A stretch of 64,000 bases of DNA from the NCBI RefSeq assembly GCF_000263715.2, contig NZ_CM001514.1:2776936-2840935 (forward strand), read 5' to 3'. A model generated the notes under the pieces. That model had not been told where the DNA came from, did not search any database, and saw only the letters and a program-made list of their open reading frames with translations. The translations under genes were made by a program, and so were the position numbers. This document shows positions 19,656 through 28,224 of this stretch, piece after piece (position 1 is the stretch's first letter; each line of letters begins with the position of its first letter). This stretch comes from Pseudomonas synxantha BG33R. GTDB taxonomy: Bacteria; Pseudomonadota; Gammaproteobacteria; Pseudomonadales; Pseudomonadaceae.

Positions 19656-21100
19656 AACGGTCTTTTCCACTTTTTATGTTGCCGTTGCTGCTGGTGGCCG
19701 GCTGCGCTGCGGTAGGGCCTGACTATTCCGCGCCGGTGCTGCCCGCCGCGCACAGGCCGGCAAGCTTCGGTGCGCCCGTTGCAGGTCTGGGCAGCGGCGA
19801 GGTCGAGGTGCAGTGGTGGCAAGTGTTCGACGAGCCGGCACTCAGTCAATTGATCCAGCAGGCGCTGGCGGCCAACCACGACATCGGCATCGCCGCCGTA
19901 CGCCTGGATGAAGCCAAGGCGATGCTGCGCGAGAGCCGCCAAGGGTTTCTGCCCAGTGGCGGTGCCGCCCTCGGTTATGAGCACCGACGGCGCAGTGAAG
20001 TCGAGACACCGTTGGGCCAGGAACGCTCAATTGAAACCACCCGCGCGGCACTGGATGCGGCCTGGGAAATCGACCTGTTTGGGCGCGTCCGCCGTTCGGT
20101 AGAGGCAGCGCAAGCGCAGGCGGGGTCGCGCCAGGCATTGCTGCGCAGTGTACAGGCGAGCGTCGCCGCCACCGTCGCGGCCACCTGGTTCGAACTGCAA
20201 GGGATCGAAGCTGAACAGGCGGTGGTCGCGGATATCAGCCAGAGCCAGCGCGACAGCCTGGGCCTGGTGGAACATCTGGTCAGCGTCGGCGCCGCCACCG
20301 AGTTCGACCGGCTGCGCGCCGAGGCCTTGCTGCGCAATGTCGAGGCGGTAGCGCCCGACCTTGAACGGCGACGCGCAACCTCCACCAACGCGCTGGCCGT
20401 GCTACTGGGGCAAGCGCCGCAGGGGTTCAAGCCGCCTGCGGCCAAGCCCGGCCGTGAGGCCTTGAACCTGCGTACCCTGCAAGTCGGCGACCCGGCCGGC
20501 TTGTTGGCCCGGCGCGCCGATATCGCTGCGGCCGAGCGCACGCTGGCAGCCGAGACTGCACAAATAGGCGTGGAAACCGCGGGTTTGTACCCGGATATCC
20601 AGGTGCAGGGCTCCATCGGGCTACTGGCCGGAAGCCTCGGTTCGCTGGGGGACGCCGGTATGCAGTCGAACTTTATCGCCCCGGTGATTCGCTGGTCGCT
20701 GCTGGATACCGGACGCGTGCGCGCGCGAATCGCCGCCAGCGAGGCGCGCACCCAGGCGGCACTGATCGCCTACGACCAGGCCGTCTTGCGTGCCCTGCAA
20801 GAGACCGATGATGCGTTTCAGGCCAACAACGCCGCGGGCAATATCCTGAGCCTGAGGCTGCTGGAAGCGGCGGCCAATCGCGAGGCGGCCAGGTTTGCGC
20901 GTACGCGCTTTGCCGAAGGCGAGGGCGTGTATCTGGATGTGCTTGAGGCCGAACGCGCGGACTTCAACAGCCGCCGTGCGTTGACGGCGGCGCGTACCGG
21001 GCAGCGGCTGGCGGTGGTGGGGATTTACAAGGCGTTGGGAGGTGGATGGCAGATTTGTGAGCAGATGGGGCAGGGATGTGGGGTGGCGGTGATGCGATAG
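19652..21100 (+). CDS. opmE: outer-membrane efflux channel lipoprotein, OpmE-like
   Basis: This 482-residue TolC/OprM-family channel has a lipoprotein signal with lipobox VAGC, then VGPDYSAP, the standard start of NodT-type factors. Two OEP repeats follow (ALDAAWEIDLFGRVRRSVEA in the first; RWSLLDTGRVRARIAASEA in the second). The start at 19652 overlaps the transporter stop (ATGA); a longer upstream frame is read-through inside mexQ. It completes the tripartite pump. Immediately after it lies inverted repeat copy B, where P. aeruginosa carries a copZ-type chaperone gene. Confidence 0.85.
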   Translation: MKRSFPLFMLPLLLVAGCAAVGPDYSAPVLPAAHRPASFGAPVAGLGSGEVEVQWWQVFDEPALSQLIQQALAANHDIGIAAVRLDEAKAMLRESRQGFLPSGGAALGYEHRRRSEVETPLGQERSIETTRAALDAAWEIDLFGRVRRSVEAAQAQAGSRQALLRSVQASVAATVAATWFELQGIEAEQAVVADISQSQRDSLGLVEHLVSVGAATEFDRLRAEALLRNVEAVAPDLERRRATSTNALAVLLGQAPQGFKPPAAKPGREALNLRTLQVGDPAGLLARRADIAAAERTLAAETAQIGVETAGLYPDIQVQGSIGLLAGSLGSLGDAGMQSNFIAPVIRWSLLDTGRVRARIAASEARTQAALIAYDQAVLRALQETDDAFQANNAAGNILSLRLLEAAANREAARFARTRFAEGEGVYLDVLEAERADFNSRRALTAARTGQRLAVVGIYKALGGGWQICEQMGQGCGVAVMR

Positions 21101-21108
21101 CGGCTAGT

Positions 21109-21490
21109 CCACGATGCGAAGCGAGCCGCTCTTGATCTTGCTCTTGATCTGCTTTTGATCTGAGGCGCCCCGTTAAACCACGCTGGCCGGAATTCGACAG
21201 GGATTTGGGGGGTGAACCGGCAGGGATGCCGGTTTAGCCGCCCCGCGCCATGGATGGCGCGTGGCGGCGGCCCCCCTAATCCCTGGCGGATTACGGGCAC
21301 ACCGAGCCTGGGCGAGGTGCCGAGTGGTGGGGCAAGAGCCTTTTGGTTACTTTGGGGCTCTTTTCCAAAGTGACCCGCTGTAAAAGCGGAACCAATAATG
21401 GCCGTTACCCAAACAACGGATATGTACTCGGTCTGATCCAGCATCCTGGTCGGCCCTGAGGCCGCCATCGGGAGCAAGCCCCCTCCCACA
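21109..21490 (-). repeat. ~380-bp interspersed structured repeat, copy B (inverted)
   Basis: Read on the minus strand it starts TGTGGGAGGGGGCTTGCTCC and ends CGCATCGTGG, matching copies A and C. In its long stem both arms differ from copy A at a paired position (T to G on the left, A to C on the right), which keeps that pair. It begins 8 bp after the opmE stop and ends 44 bp before the promoter of the next operon. Confidence 0.9.
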
Positions 21491-21533
21491 TTACCCCTGG
21501 CAACTCCCTCCAAAAAGAAATTTCCTACAGGTG

Positions 21534-21564
21534 TTGACCTTGCCACTACAGGAACCTTTAGGCT
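21534..21564 (+). promoter_or_regulatory. CueR-type copper promoter of the fluopsin-type operon
   Basis: The -35 box TTGACC (21534-21539) and the -10 box TAGGCT (21559-21564) have a 19-bp spacer. The spacer region ACCTTGCCACTACAGGAACCT matches the CueR/CopA operator layout (ACCTT...GGAA..T). It parallels the mexP promoter. Confidence 0.65.
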
Positions 21565-21612
21565 TTTTTCCGTGTACGCCAAATCACAAAAACAAGAATC
21601 AAGGGGTTATCA

Positions 21613-22608
21613 ATGGATACTGCTACCCTGCAACAACGCTCGGATTCCCATCGGTTTGCCACGGCTTCAACGCTGATGGCCAACGCCCTGGAACCCGGTG
21701 CCAATTACGCCCAGCTCACCCGTGCCCTCGAGGCACTGCTCACGCTGACCCGCCAGGGCCTTTCGGGAGATGCCGACGCCTACGCCCACTACCAGTCAGC
21801 TCTGCTGCAACTGCACATCCCGGGTGAGCCGCGCACTGAGCCGACCCGCCGCTGGATGGCCAGCGAGGTCTACCGCGTCGAAGATGAGTTCGCCGCCGAC
21901 CTGCCGGGCTTCACCGCGTTGCCGGTGGATGAGTTCCGCCAGTTGGTCGACGCTGAAATCGCCGCGCGCAGCCGGGTCAACCACCCCATGTCGGTGCACC
22001 TGTTCCAGGGTACGCCGCCTGTGCAAGATGTGCGGTTCTTCCTGGAGCATCACTGGACCCGCTCCTACAACTTTTACAGCCTGCTGGCCGAACTGGCCTT
22101 TCGCTTTGAAGCGATCGAAGACGCCTCGGTGTTCTACCGCAACCTTTACGGTGAAGCGGGTGCCGAGACGCCGGAGCGTTCGCACCCGGCGATGCTGGCC
22201 CATCTGATGGAATATTTCGATATTGCGCTGGCGATTGATTTTCCTGCGCTGCATCCGTTGGAAAAGGCCTACCTCAATAATCGCATTCGCTGCGTGCGCC
22301 ACACCGATGTCGCCTGGGGGCTTGCACTGCTCTATGCGGTGGAGTCAGTCAGTTGCGTCAACCATCGGCGCATCTACGAGCTGTTGCAGCGCCTCGACGT
22401 TCCGCAGCAACCCAGTGAGTTCCATCGCCTGCATGGCACCCAGGATGAGATCGATACCGAGGAGATGTGGGCACTGATTGCCAAGTTTGCCGGCGATGAA
22501 GGCTTCCAGCGCACGTTCATGCGCGCGTTGAAACGTCACTTCGAAATCAACAAGGCCTACTTCGACAGTTTGTGGCAGCAGATGCAGGCACAGCGCCTGT
22601 CTGCCTGA
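21613..22608 (+). CDS. flcE: heme-oxygenase-like iron enzyme of a fluopsin C-type pathway (FlcE-like)
   Basis: This 331-residue protein has a C-terminal heme-oxygenase-like diiron (HDO) fold. Candidate metal ligands lie in the helices around H146/H147 (FFLEHHWTRSY), E181 (NLYGEAG) and H191 (RSHPAMLAH). Its paralogue is the next gene. In P. aeruginosa PA3519-PA3515 two such enzymes oxidatively remove the carboxyl group and alpha carbon of a cysteine adduct while N-hydroxylating it, en route to the thiohydroxamate of fluopsin C. The letter E is assigned from gene order only. The ATG follows AAGGGG. It is first gene of the operon. Confidence 0.75.
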   Translation: MDTATLQQRSDSHRFATASTLMANALEPGANYAQLTRALEALLTLTRQGLSGDADAYAHYQSALLQLHIPGEPRTEPTRRWMASEVYRVEDEFAADLPGFTALPVDEFRQLVDAEIAARSRVNHPMSVHLFQGTPPVQDVRFFLEHHWTRSYNFYSLLAELAFRFEAIEDASVFYRNLYGEAGAETPERSHPAMLAHLMEYFDIALAIDFPALHPLEKAYLNNRIRCVRHTDVAWGLALLYAVESVSCVNHRRIYELLQRLDVPQQPSEFHRLHGTQDEIDTEEMWALIAKFAGDEGFQRTFMRALKRHFEINKAYFDSLWQQMQAQRLSA

Positions 22609-22645
22609 ACCCTGTGATCGCAGAACAACAATAATGGAGCACATG

Positions 22646-23632
22646 ATGAGCCCACGTAATTTCTCGCAGCCGCAGTTGCAGAATATCCACACCGCCGAAG
22701 CCCGCTTGTTGGCCGAAGCGCTGAAGCCCGAGGCAACGTTCAATCGCATCGAGATTGCCGCCAATATGCTGAGCGGCCTGTGCGAGTCCGGCTTGCAGGG
22801 CGACGCCGCAAATGCGGCGCAGTGCCAGCAATTGCTGTATATCCTTTCGCTGAGCGATGACGTTGCCAGCGCCTCGACCCGCCGCTGGCTGGCCAATGCC
22901 ATCTATCGCGTGCAAGAGCGCTTCATGCCCTCGGTGGATCTGGCATCGCCCTTGTCCGAAACCGGCTTTCAGCAACGCCTGGAAGAACAAATTGCCGCGC
23001 AATCGCGAGAGCATCACCCGATGTCGCAGTATGTGTTTGAGGGCAAGGCTTCCCGCGAACAACTGCAGGTGTTTCTGCGCCATCAATGGTTCCGCACCTA
23101 CCGCCTGTACCGTGATGCCGCCGACCTGTTGGTCAACCTGACCGACGTCGACGAGGCTGCCGCACTGGGCCGTTATCTGTACGGCGAATTGGGCGAAGAA
23201 GACGAGCAGCGCTCCCACCCTCGGTTGTTGGCCAAGCTCCTCGCCGCCATTGGCCTGACCGCTGATTTCGAAGCCATCTCGACCATGCCCGAAGAAATCG
23301 CCTACCTGAACAACCGCGCGCGGTGTTTCCGTAACCCCGATGTCGGCTGGGGCCTGGCGGTGTTCTATATCACCGAGCTGGTGGTGCCCGGCAATCACGG
23401 CAAGCTGTACAACGCTTTGCGCAACGCGGGCTTGAGCCAGGACGACGCGCAGTACTACGAAGTGCATATCAGCCTGGTGCCGCCGCGGGCCAAGCGTGAA
23501 TGGGCGTTGATTTCACGCCGTATTCCGGACCTCGGGTTCCAGAACGCGTTTCTGACCTCGCTGGCCGAGCATTTTCGGCTGGAGCGGGCTTATTACGATG
23601 CGGTCTGGGAAGAAATGCAGCGCGTGAAATAG
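22646..23632 (+). CDS. flcD: second heme-oxygenase-like iron enzyme (FlcD-like)
   Basis: This 328-residue paralogue of the preceding enzyme keeps corresponding residues at the same numbers: E181 in YLYGELG and H191 in RSHPRLLAK, with FLRHQWFRTY in the preceding helix. By analogy with fluopsin C biosynthesis it would carry out the other iron-dependent step (N-hydroxylation/decarboxylation or methylene excision); which of the two cannot be told here. The ATG at 22646 has GGAG six bases upstream; ATGs at 22634 and 22643 are alternatives. Both enzymes also have an N-terminal helical region of about 110 residues before the HDO core. Confidence 0.75.
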   Translation: MSPRNFSQPQLQNIHTAEARLLAEALKPEATFNRIEIAANMLSGLCESGLQGDAANAAQCQQLLYILSLSDDVASASTRRWLANAIYRVQERFMPSVDLASPLSETGFQQRLEEQIAAQSREHHPMSQYVFEGKASREQLQVFLRHQWFRTYRLYRDAADLLVNLTDVDEAAALGRYLYGELGEEDEQRSHPRLLAKLLAAIGLTADFEAISTMPEEIAYLNNRARCFRNPDVGWGLAVFYITELVVPGNHGKLYNALRNAGLSQDDAQYYEVHISLVPPRAKREWALISRRIPDLGFQNAFLTSLAEHFRLERAYYDAVWEEMQRVK

Positions 23633-23661
23633 CCCTCCCTGGACAACGCGAGTACCCCGAC

Positions 23662-25095
23662 ATGCCAAGTCATATCACTGAATCCCGTATCCACGGGGGC
23701 GCTTACTCGTCCCCGGAATTTGCCGCGATCTTCTCTGATGCCAATCAGGTGCAGAAGTGGCTCGATGTTGAAACAGCACTGGCGGCGACCCAGGCGCAGA
23801 TGGGCATCATCCCCCCTGAGGCCGCGCGGGAAATCGCCCGGGTCGCCAGTGTGGAACTGCTGGACCTTGATGCCCTGGGACGCCAAAGCATGGAAACCGG
23901 GCATATCCTGGTGCCGACCCTTCGCGCACTGGAGGCCCTGTGCGCCGATGGCCTGGGTGAATACGTGCACTACGGCGTAACCACCCAGGACATCCTCGAC
24001 ACCGGCCTCATGTTGCAGGTCCGCGATGCCTGGGGCCTGGTGTTGCAGCGTTTGCGCGCTATCCGTGGGCATTTGCTCAAGCTTGCGCTGCGGCACAAAC
24101 ACACACCGATGGTCGCCAGGACCCACGGGCAACAAGCGCTGCCCACCACGTTCGGCTACAAGGTGGCGGTGTGGGTCGATGAGATCGATCGACACCTTGA
24201 GCGTTTTGACGAAGCCTATGCCCGGGTCATGGTGGGCAATCTCACCGGCGCCGTGGGCACCCTGGCCGGCCTTGGCCCGCAGGGTCTGGAGGTGCAGCGC
24301 CGGACTCTGGAAAGCCTCGGCCTGGCGGCACCGTTGAGCAGTTGGCACAGCGCCCGCGACCGCATTCTGGAGGCGGCGTGGTTGCTGGTGCAGGCATCGG
24401 CAACCCTGGGCCGGGTTGCCAATGAGATCTACCACCTGCAACGCACCGAGATTGATGAAGTGCGCGAAGGGCGACGGGCAGGGCAGGTGGGGAGCAGCAC
24501 CATGCCCCACAAGCACAACCCGTCGACGGTGGATTTGATCAGCGCGCTGTCGCGCCTGGTGCGTGCGCAGATGCTTGCGCTCACCGACGCGGCATTCCAA
24601 CTGCATGAGCGAGACGGCACCACCTGGCGGATTGAATGGGCGGCCTTGCCGGAGCTGTTCATCTACGCCGGGGCCTTGCTCGCCCGTATGGAAGGCGTAC
24701 TGCTGGCCGGCCTGGACGTGCGTGAAGCACGGATGCGCAGCAACCTGGACATGCTCGGCGGGCTGATCCTGTCGGAACGCATCATGCTCGCGCTGGCGCC
24801 GCGTCTGGGCAAGCAGACGGCCCATTACCTGATCCACGACATCGCCCTGCAGGCCCAAGGTTTGGGCGGTTCTTTTCGCGAAGCCTTGCTCAGCGATCAA
24901 CGTCTGCACGGCTGTTTCACCCGCCAGGCACTCGACGACCTGCTTGACCCGGCCGCCTACACCGGGTTGGCGGCGGAGATGGTCGAACTGGTGGCCAATA
25001 AAACAATCCCCCGCTGTTCAAGCGATGGCCTTGAGGCGGTGATGGCAACCCAAGGCAATACCAGTCAGTCCCAGTACGCTATGGAGGGTATGTAA
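23662..25095 (+). CDS. flcC: fumarase/aspartase-superfamily lyase (FlcC-like)
   Basis: This 477-residue class-II lyase resembles adenylosuccinate lyase and 3-carboxymuconate cycloisomerase. The superfamily signature GSSTMPHKHN is at residues 277-286. Other conserved blocks are YVHYGVTTQDI and MVARTHGQQALP. In the fluopsin C pathway two lyases handle cysteine and fumarate: one joins them, the other releases fumarate after the oxidative steps. Which step this one performs is not evident. The ATG at 23662 lies 29 bp after the previous stop. Its stop overlaps the next start (TAATG). Confidence 0.75.
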   Translation: MPSHITESRIHGGAYSSPEFAAIFSDANQVQKWLDVETALAATQAQMGIIPPEAAREIARVASVELLDLDALGRQSMETGHILVPTLRALEALCADGLGEYVHYGVTTQDILDTGLMLQVRDAWGLVLQRLRAIRGHLLKLALRHKHTPMVARTHGQQALPTTFGYKVAVWVDEIDRHLERFDEAYARVMVGNLTGAVGTLAGLGPQGLEVQRRTLESLGLAAPLSSWHSARDRILEAAWLLVQASATLGRVANEIYHLQRTEIDEVREGRRAGQVGSSTMPHKHNPSTVDLISALSRLVRAQMLALTDAAFQLHERDGTTWRIEWAALPELFIYAGALLARMEGVLLAGLDVREARMRSNLDMLGGLILSERIMLALAPRLGKQTAHYLIHDIALQAQGLGGSFREALLSDQRLHGCFTRQALDDLLDPAAYTGLAAEMVELVANKTIPRCSSDGLEAVMATQGNTSQSQYAMEGM

Positions 25096-26543
25096 TGGAT
25101 GCGCAAACGTTGGAAGCGGTAGCCCGTGCGTCTTGCACCGCACGCACCGAACACCTGGGCCTTGATCATGAAGGCGAGCAATGCCGCCATGAACACAGCC
25201 ACATTCTCGACTCGAAAACCCACGGTTCAGGCTATGCCGGCCCGCAGAGCCGCAAGATCTTCTGCAGTCACTGTCGCTTGCAACGCTGGCTGGATGTGGA
25301 AGCCGCGCTGGCCATGGCTCAGGCCGATGTGAATATCATCCCGCGCGAGGCCGCCCTGGAAATCGAAAAAGCCGCCTTGCTGTCGGGCATCAATGTGCGT
25401 CAGTTGGCCGACGGTGTGGCAGCCACCGGCCATTCGCTGATGCCGTTGCTGAGCGCCCTGCAAAAAAATTGCAGCCCAAGCGCCCGCGAGTACGTGCACT
25501 ACGGCGCCACCACCCAGGATATCCAGGACACCGCCCAGTCCCTGGAAATGCGCGACGTCCTCGACGCGATGGACCAGGCCCTGGAGACCTTGCTCGGCAA
25601 GTTGTCGACCCTGGCCGATGCGCACCGTGACTCGCTCATGGTGGCCAGGACTCACTCGATCCCGGCGTTGCCGACCACCTTCGGGCTGAAGGTCGCCGGC
25701 TGGATCGATGAACTGTTGCGGCATCGCCAGCGCCTGGTCGAAGCGCGTCAGCGTGTGCTGGTGGTGCAGCTGTTCGGCGGGGTTGGCACCATGGCGGCGT
25801 TCGGCCCGGAAGCGATACCGATGCTGGAACGCTTTGCGCAGCGTCTGTCGCTGCAAGTGCCGCTGACGGGGTGGCACGTGTCCCGTGACCGCGTCGCGGA
25901 GTTTGTCAGCACCCTGGCCATGGTCACGGCCTCCTTGGCCCGTGTGGCCGATGAGATCCGCACGCTCAATCGCTGGGAAATCGCTGAAGTGGAAGTGGGC
26001 TGGAGCGACCAGCAGATCGGCAGCAGCACCATGCCGCACAAACGCAACCCCGAAGGCTGCGAGCAAGTGGTGGTGTTGGCGCGGCTGGCCAAGGCCCAGG
26101 TCATGCTGGCCCTGGACGCGATGATCCTCGAACACGAGCGTGATTACCGCGGCACACGCCTGGAATGGTGTGCGGTGGCGGACGTTTCTCACTATGCGCT
26201 GATGGCGCTGTCGATCCTGACCGACACCATCGACGGGCTCACCGTTAACGTCAAAAAGATGGAGGGCACTGCCCATGCCTACGGCGATGCGATCTGCACC
26301 GAAGCGGTGGTGTTCGAAATGGCGCGCAAGCTGGGCAAGAGCAGCGCCTACCAGATCATCTTTGAAGTGTCCCAGGCCAGCCAGCGTGATCACGTATCGA
26401 TCCGCGCCGCAATCGAAGCCGACGCCCGGGTGCTTGCCGTCATGAATGCAGGCGCTTTGGCGCGACTGTTCGAGCCGAGAACTCACCTGGGCATGTCCGA
26501 ACACATCGTCGATAACGTGCTGTCCAAACTGGCGGCGCGTTGA
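25095..26543 (+). CDS. flcB: second fumarase/aspartase-superfamily lyase (FlcB-like) with Cys/His-rich N-terminus
   Basis: This 482-residue paralogue of the preceding lyase carries GSSTMPHKRN at residues 309-318, YVHYGATTQDI and MVARTHSIPALP. It begins with about 38 extra residues rich in metal-binding side chains (C14, H20, H25, C30, H32, H34, H36), and further in has C57-S-H-C60, where the paralogue has no Cys. The start is fixed by the 1-bp TAATG overlap and a preceding GGAGG. It is expected to be the cysteine-fumarate joining or fumarate-releasing enzyme of a fluopsin C-type route. Confidence 0.75.
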   Translation: MDAQTLEAVARASCTARTEHLGLDHEGEQCRHEHSHILDSKTHGSGYAGPQSRKIFCSHCRLQRWLDVEAALAMAQADVNIIPREAALEIEKAALLSGINVRQLADGVAATGHSLMPLLSALQKNCSPSAREYVHYGATTQDIQDTAQSLEMRDVLDAMDQALETLLGKLSTLADAHRDSLMVARTHSIPALPTTFGLKVAGWIDELLRHRQRLVEARQRVLVVQLFGGVGTMAAFGPEAIPMLERFAQRLSLQVPLTGWHVSRDRVAEFVSTLAMVTASLARVADEIRTLNRWEIAEVEVGWSDQQIGSSTMPHKRNPEGCEQVVVLARLAKAQVMLALDAMILEHERDYRGTRLEWCAVADVSHYALMALSILTDTIDGLTVNVKKMEGTAHAYGDAICTEAVVFEMARKLGKSSAYQIIFEVSQASQRDHVSIRAAIEADARVLAVMNAGALARLFEPRTHLGMSEHIVDNVLSKLAAR

Positions 26544-26581
26544 TCACTGAACAGACTTACACAATCATCAAGGAGCGACAG

Positions 26582-27655
26582 ATGTCCAAACTTATGGAAG
26601 TTGATCAAGCCAAGGTTCAACAGTTTTCGGCGCGCATAATGGAGGATTACGGCAACACGCTGCGCGGCGCCATGCTCTACATCGGCGACCAGTTGGGTTT
26701 GTTCAAGGCACTGGCCGATGGCGAGGCCGTCACCCTGGAACAATTGGCGCACAAGACCGGCTACAACGCCCGCTACTTGCGTGAATGGCTGGGCAGTATG
26801 GTCACCGGCAATTATGTGACCTATGACGCGCAAACTCGCCAATACCGGATGCCCGCTGAATTTGTGCCGGTACTTGCCGATGAAGACTCGCCGTATTTCG
26901 CCGGTGGCATCATCCAGTTGAGCGTGCCGTTCGTGAGCATGGCACCCAAAGTCATCGAAGCCTTCCGCCATGGCGGTGGCTGTGCCGAAGAAGCGTTCCC
27001 GCTGGAAACCTGGAAAGGCATGGAGCGCATGACCATGCCTTGGTACAAGCACTACTTGGTCCAGCACTGGATCCCGTCCCTGGACGGCGTCGAAGAGAAG
27101 CTCAAAACCGGCGGCAGTGTGCTGGATTTCGGCTGCGGCGCGGGCCTGGCGGCGATCACTATGGCCAAGGCTTACCCCGAGGCGCGCATCGTCGGCTGCG
27201 ATTTCCACTTGCCTTCCATCGAGTTGGCGCGCGCCAACGCCGAGGCGGCTGGGGTGGGCGACCGGGTGCAATTCGAGGTCAACGATTCGGATGCCCTGCG
27301 CGGACAGCAGTTCGACTTCGTGACCACTTTCGTGGTGATCCACGACGCCACTGACCCCCAGCAAATGCTCAAGGACCTGCGCGCCGCCACGGCCAAAGAC
27401 GGCACCTACCTGATGGTAGAACTCAACCTGTCCGAAGAGCTGCACGAGAACATGAACCTGTTCGGCCGCGTCATGTACCCGCAGAGCACCCTCTATTGCA
27501 TGACCTGCTCGCTGTCCCATGGCGGGGAAGGGCTGGGAGCGTTCATGGGCGAGAAACGTGCGCGCCAGATGGCGCAGGCGGCCGGTTTCAGCCATTTCCG
27601 CAAAGTCCCCTCGGAGTGGCCGCCGATGCCGGCGCTATTCGAGCTCAAACCTTGA
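26582..27655 (+). CDS. flcA: SAM-dependent methyltransferase (FlcA-like)
   Basis: This 357-residue protein has an N-terminal winged-helix/dimerisation domain (LGLFKALADGEAVTLEQLA) and a Rossmann methyltransferase domain whose motif I, VLDFGCGAG, lies near residues 180-190, followed by GCDFHLPSIELARANA. It would methylate the nitrogen of the thiohydroxamate in a fluopsin C-type pathway. The start at 26582 has AAGGAG upstream; a longer TTG frame is not needed. It closes the five-gene operon, and a weak hairpin follows at 27668-27695. Confidence 0.75.
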   Translation: MSKLMEVDQAKVQQFSARIMEDYGNTLRGAMLYIGDQLGLFKALADGEAVTLEQLAHKTGYNARYLREWLGSMVTGNYVTYDAQTRQYRMPAEFVPVLADEDSPYFAGGIIQLSVPFVSMAPKVIEAFRHGGGCAEEAFPLETWKGMERMTMPWYKHYLVQHWIPSLDGVEEKLKTGGSVLDFGCGAGLAAITMAKAYPEARIVGCDFHLPSIELARANAEAAGVGDRVQFEVNDSDALRGQQFDFVTTFVVIHDATDPQQMLKDLRAATAKDGTYLMVELNLSEELHENMNLFGRVMYPQSTLYCMTCSLSHGGEGLGAFMGEKRARQMAQAAGFSHFRKVPSEWPPMPALFELKP

Positions 27656-27667
27656 TGTGAGCTTGCT

Positions 27668-27695
27668 GTGGCGAAGGCGCTTGCACCCTCGCCAC
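27668..27695 (+). terminator. weak terminator-like hairpin after the flc-type operon
   Basis: GTGGCGA (27668-27674) pairs with TCGCCAC (27689-27695), with further imperfect pairing inside. There is no T-run, so termination may be partial or rho-dependent. Confidence 0.35.
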
Positions 27696-27805
27696 GGTGC
27701 GCAGCGTTCCCGAAATATTGCGCAATAAGGCAATTTAATGGCCCCTTTGTAACAAAATCCTCGCCAAAATCACTTTTATTTTCAGGTGGTTAGGCGGGGA
27801 TGCAA

Positions 27806-28135
27806 ATGCGCACTGTTGGAATGATGCTGATTGCCTGCTCCCTGGCGGGGGGCGCGACCACCGTACAGGCTCGGGAGTTGCGCGAGGGCGACAAGTACAT
27901 GTGCAGTTGGGGCGCGGGCACAGCTGCCAGGGCTCAGGAGTTGAAGTTGTCCGGAGTGTCGCTGTATGCCGCTCGGCAGAAGATCCAGACCATCAAGTTC
28001 AACAAATCCTGGATGCGCATGATGGCCATGGGGATTACCGAGCAAACCTATGACAGCCACTCAAGACTGAAGCCGGAGGCGATCCGCAAAAGTTTTTACC
28101 AGGATTGCCTGCGCTACAAAGTCGCACGTAAATAA
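27806..28135 (+). CDS. hypothetical exported protein (about 109 aa)
   Basis: A small protein with a signal peptide (MRTVGMMLIACSLAGG..., cleavage probably after VQA) and a basic mature chain with two cysteines (YMCSWGAG; YQDCLRYK), which could form a disulfide in the periplasm. The start is ATG 27806 (GGGG upstream) or ATG 27800. I do not recognise the family. The upstream region is AT-rich and likely holds its own promoter, so it need not belong to the copper operon. Confidence 0.6.
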   Translation: MRTVGMMLIACSLAGGATTVQARELREGDKYMCSWGAGTAARAQELKLSGVSLYAARQKIQTIKFNKSWMRMMAMGITEQTYDSHSRLKPEAIRKSFYQDCLRYKVARK

Positions 28136-28224
28136 GCCGAAGCCGTTTAACGGCGCTTACAAATCCCCCACAAACCCTGTGTGAGTATTTGCATACAATT
28201 GCGCACTTCTTCATGGAGGCTTGT

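Noticed and set aside
15316..21100. MexEF-OprN rather than MexPQ-OpmE identity
   Set aside because: No MexT/MexS-type genes nearby, while the adjacent fluopsin-type operon and CueR-type promoters match the PA3523-PA3515 arrangement. A phylogeny would settle it.
25126..25332. Alternative frame near the start of the second lyase
   Set aside because: It is out of frame with the conserved lyase sequence; the TAATG coupling and homology with the paralogue fix the real frame.
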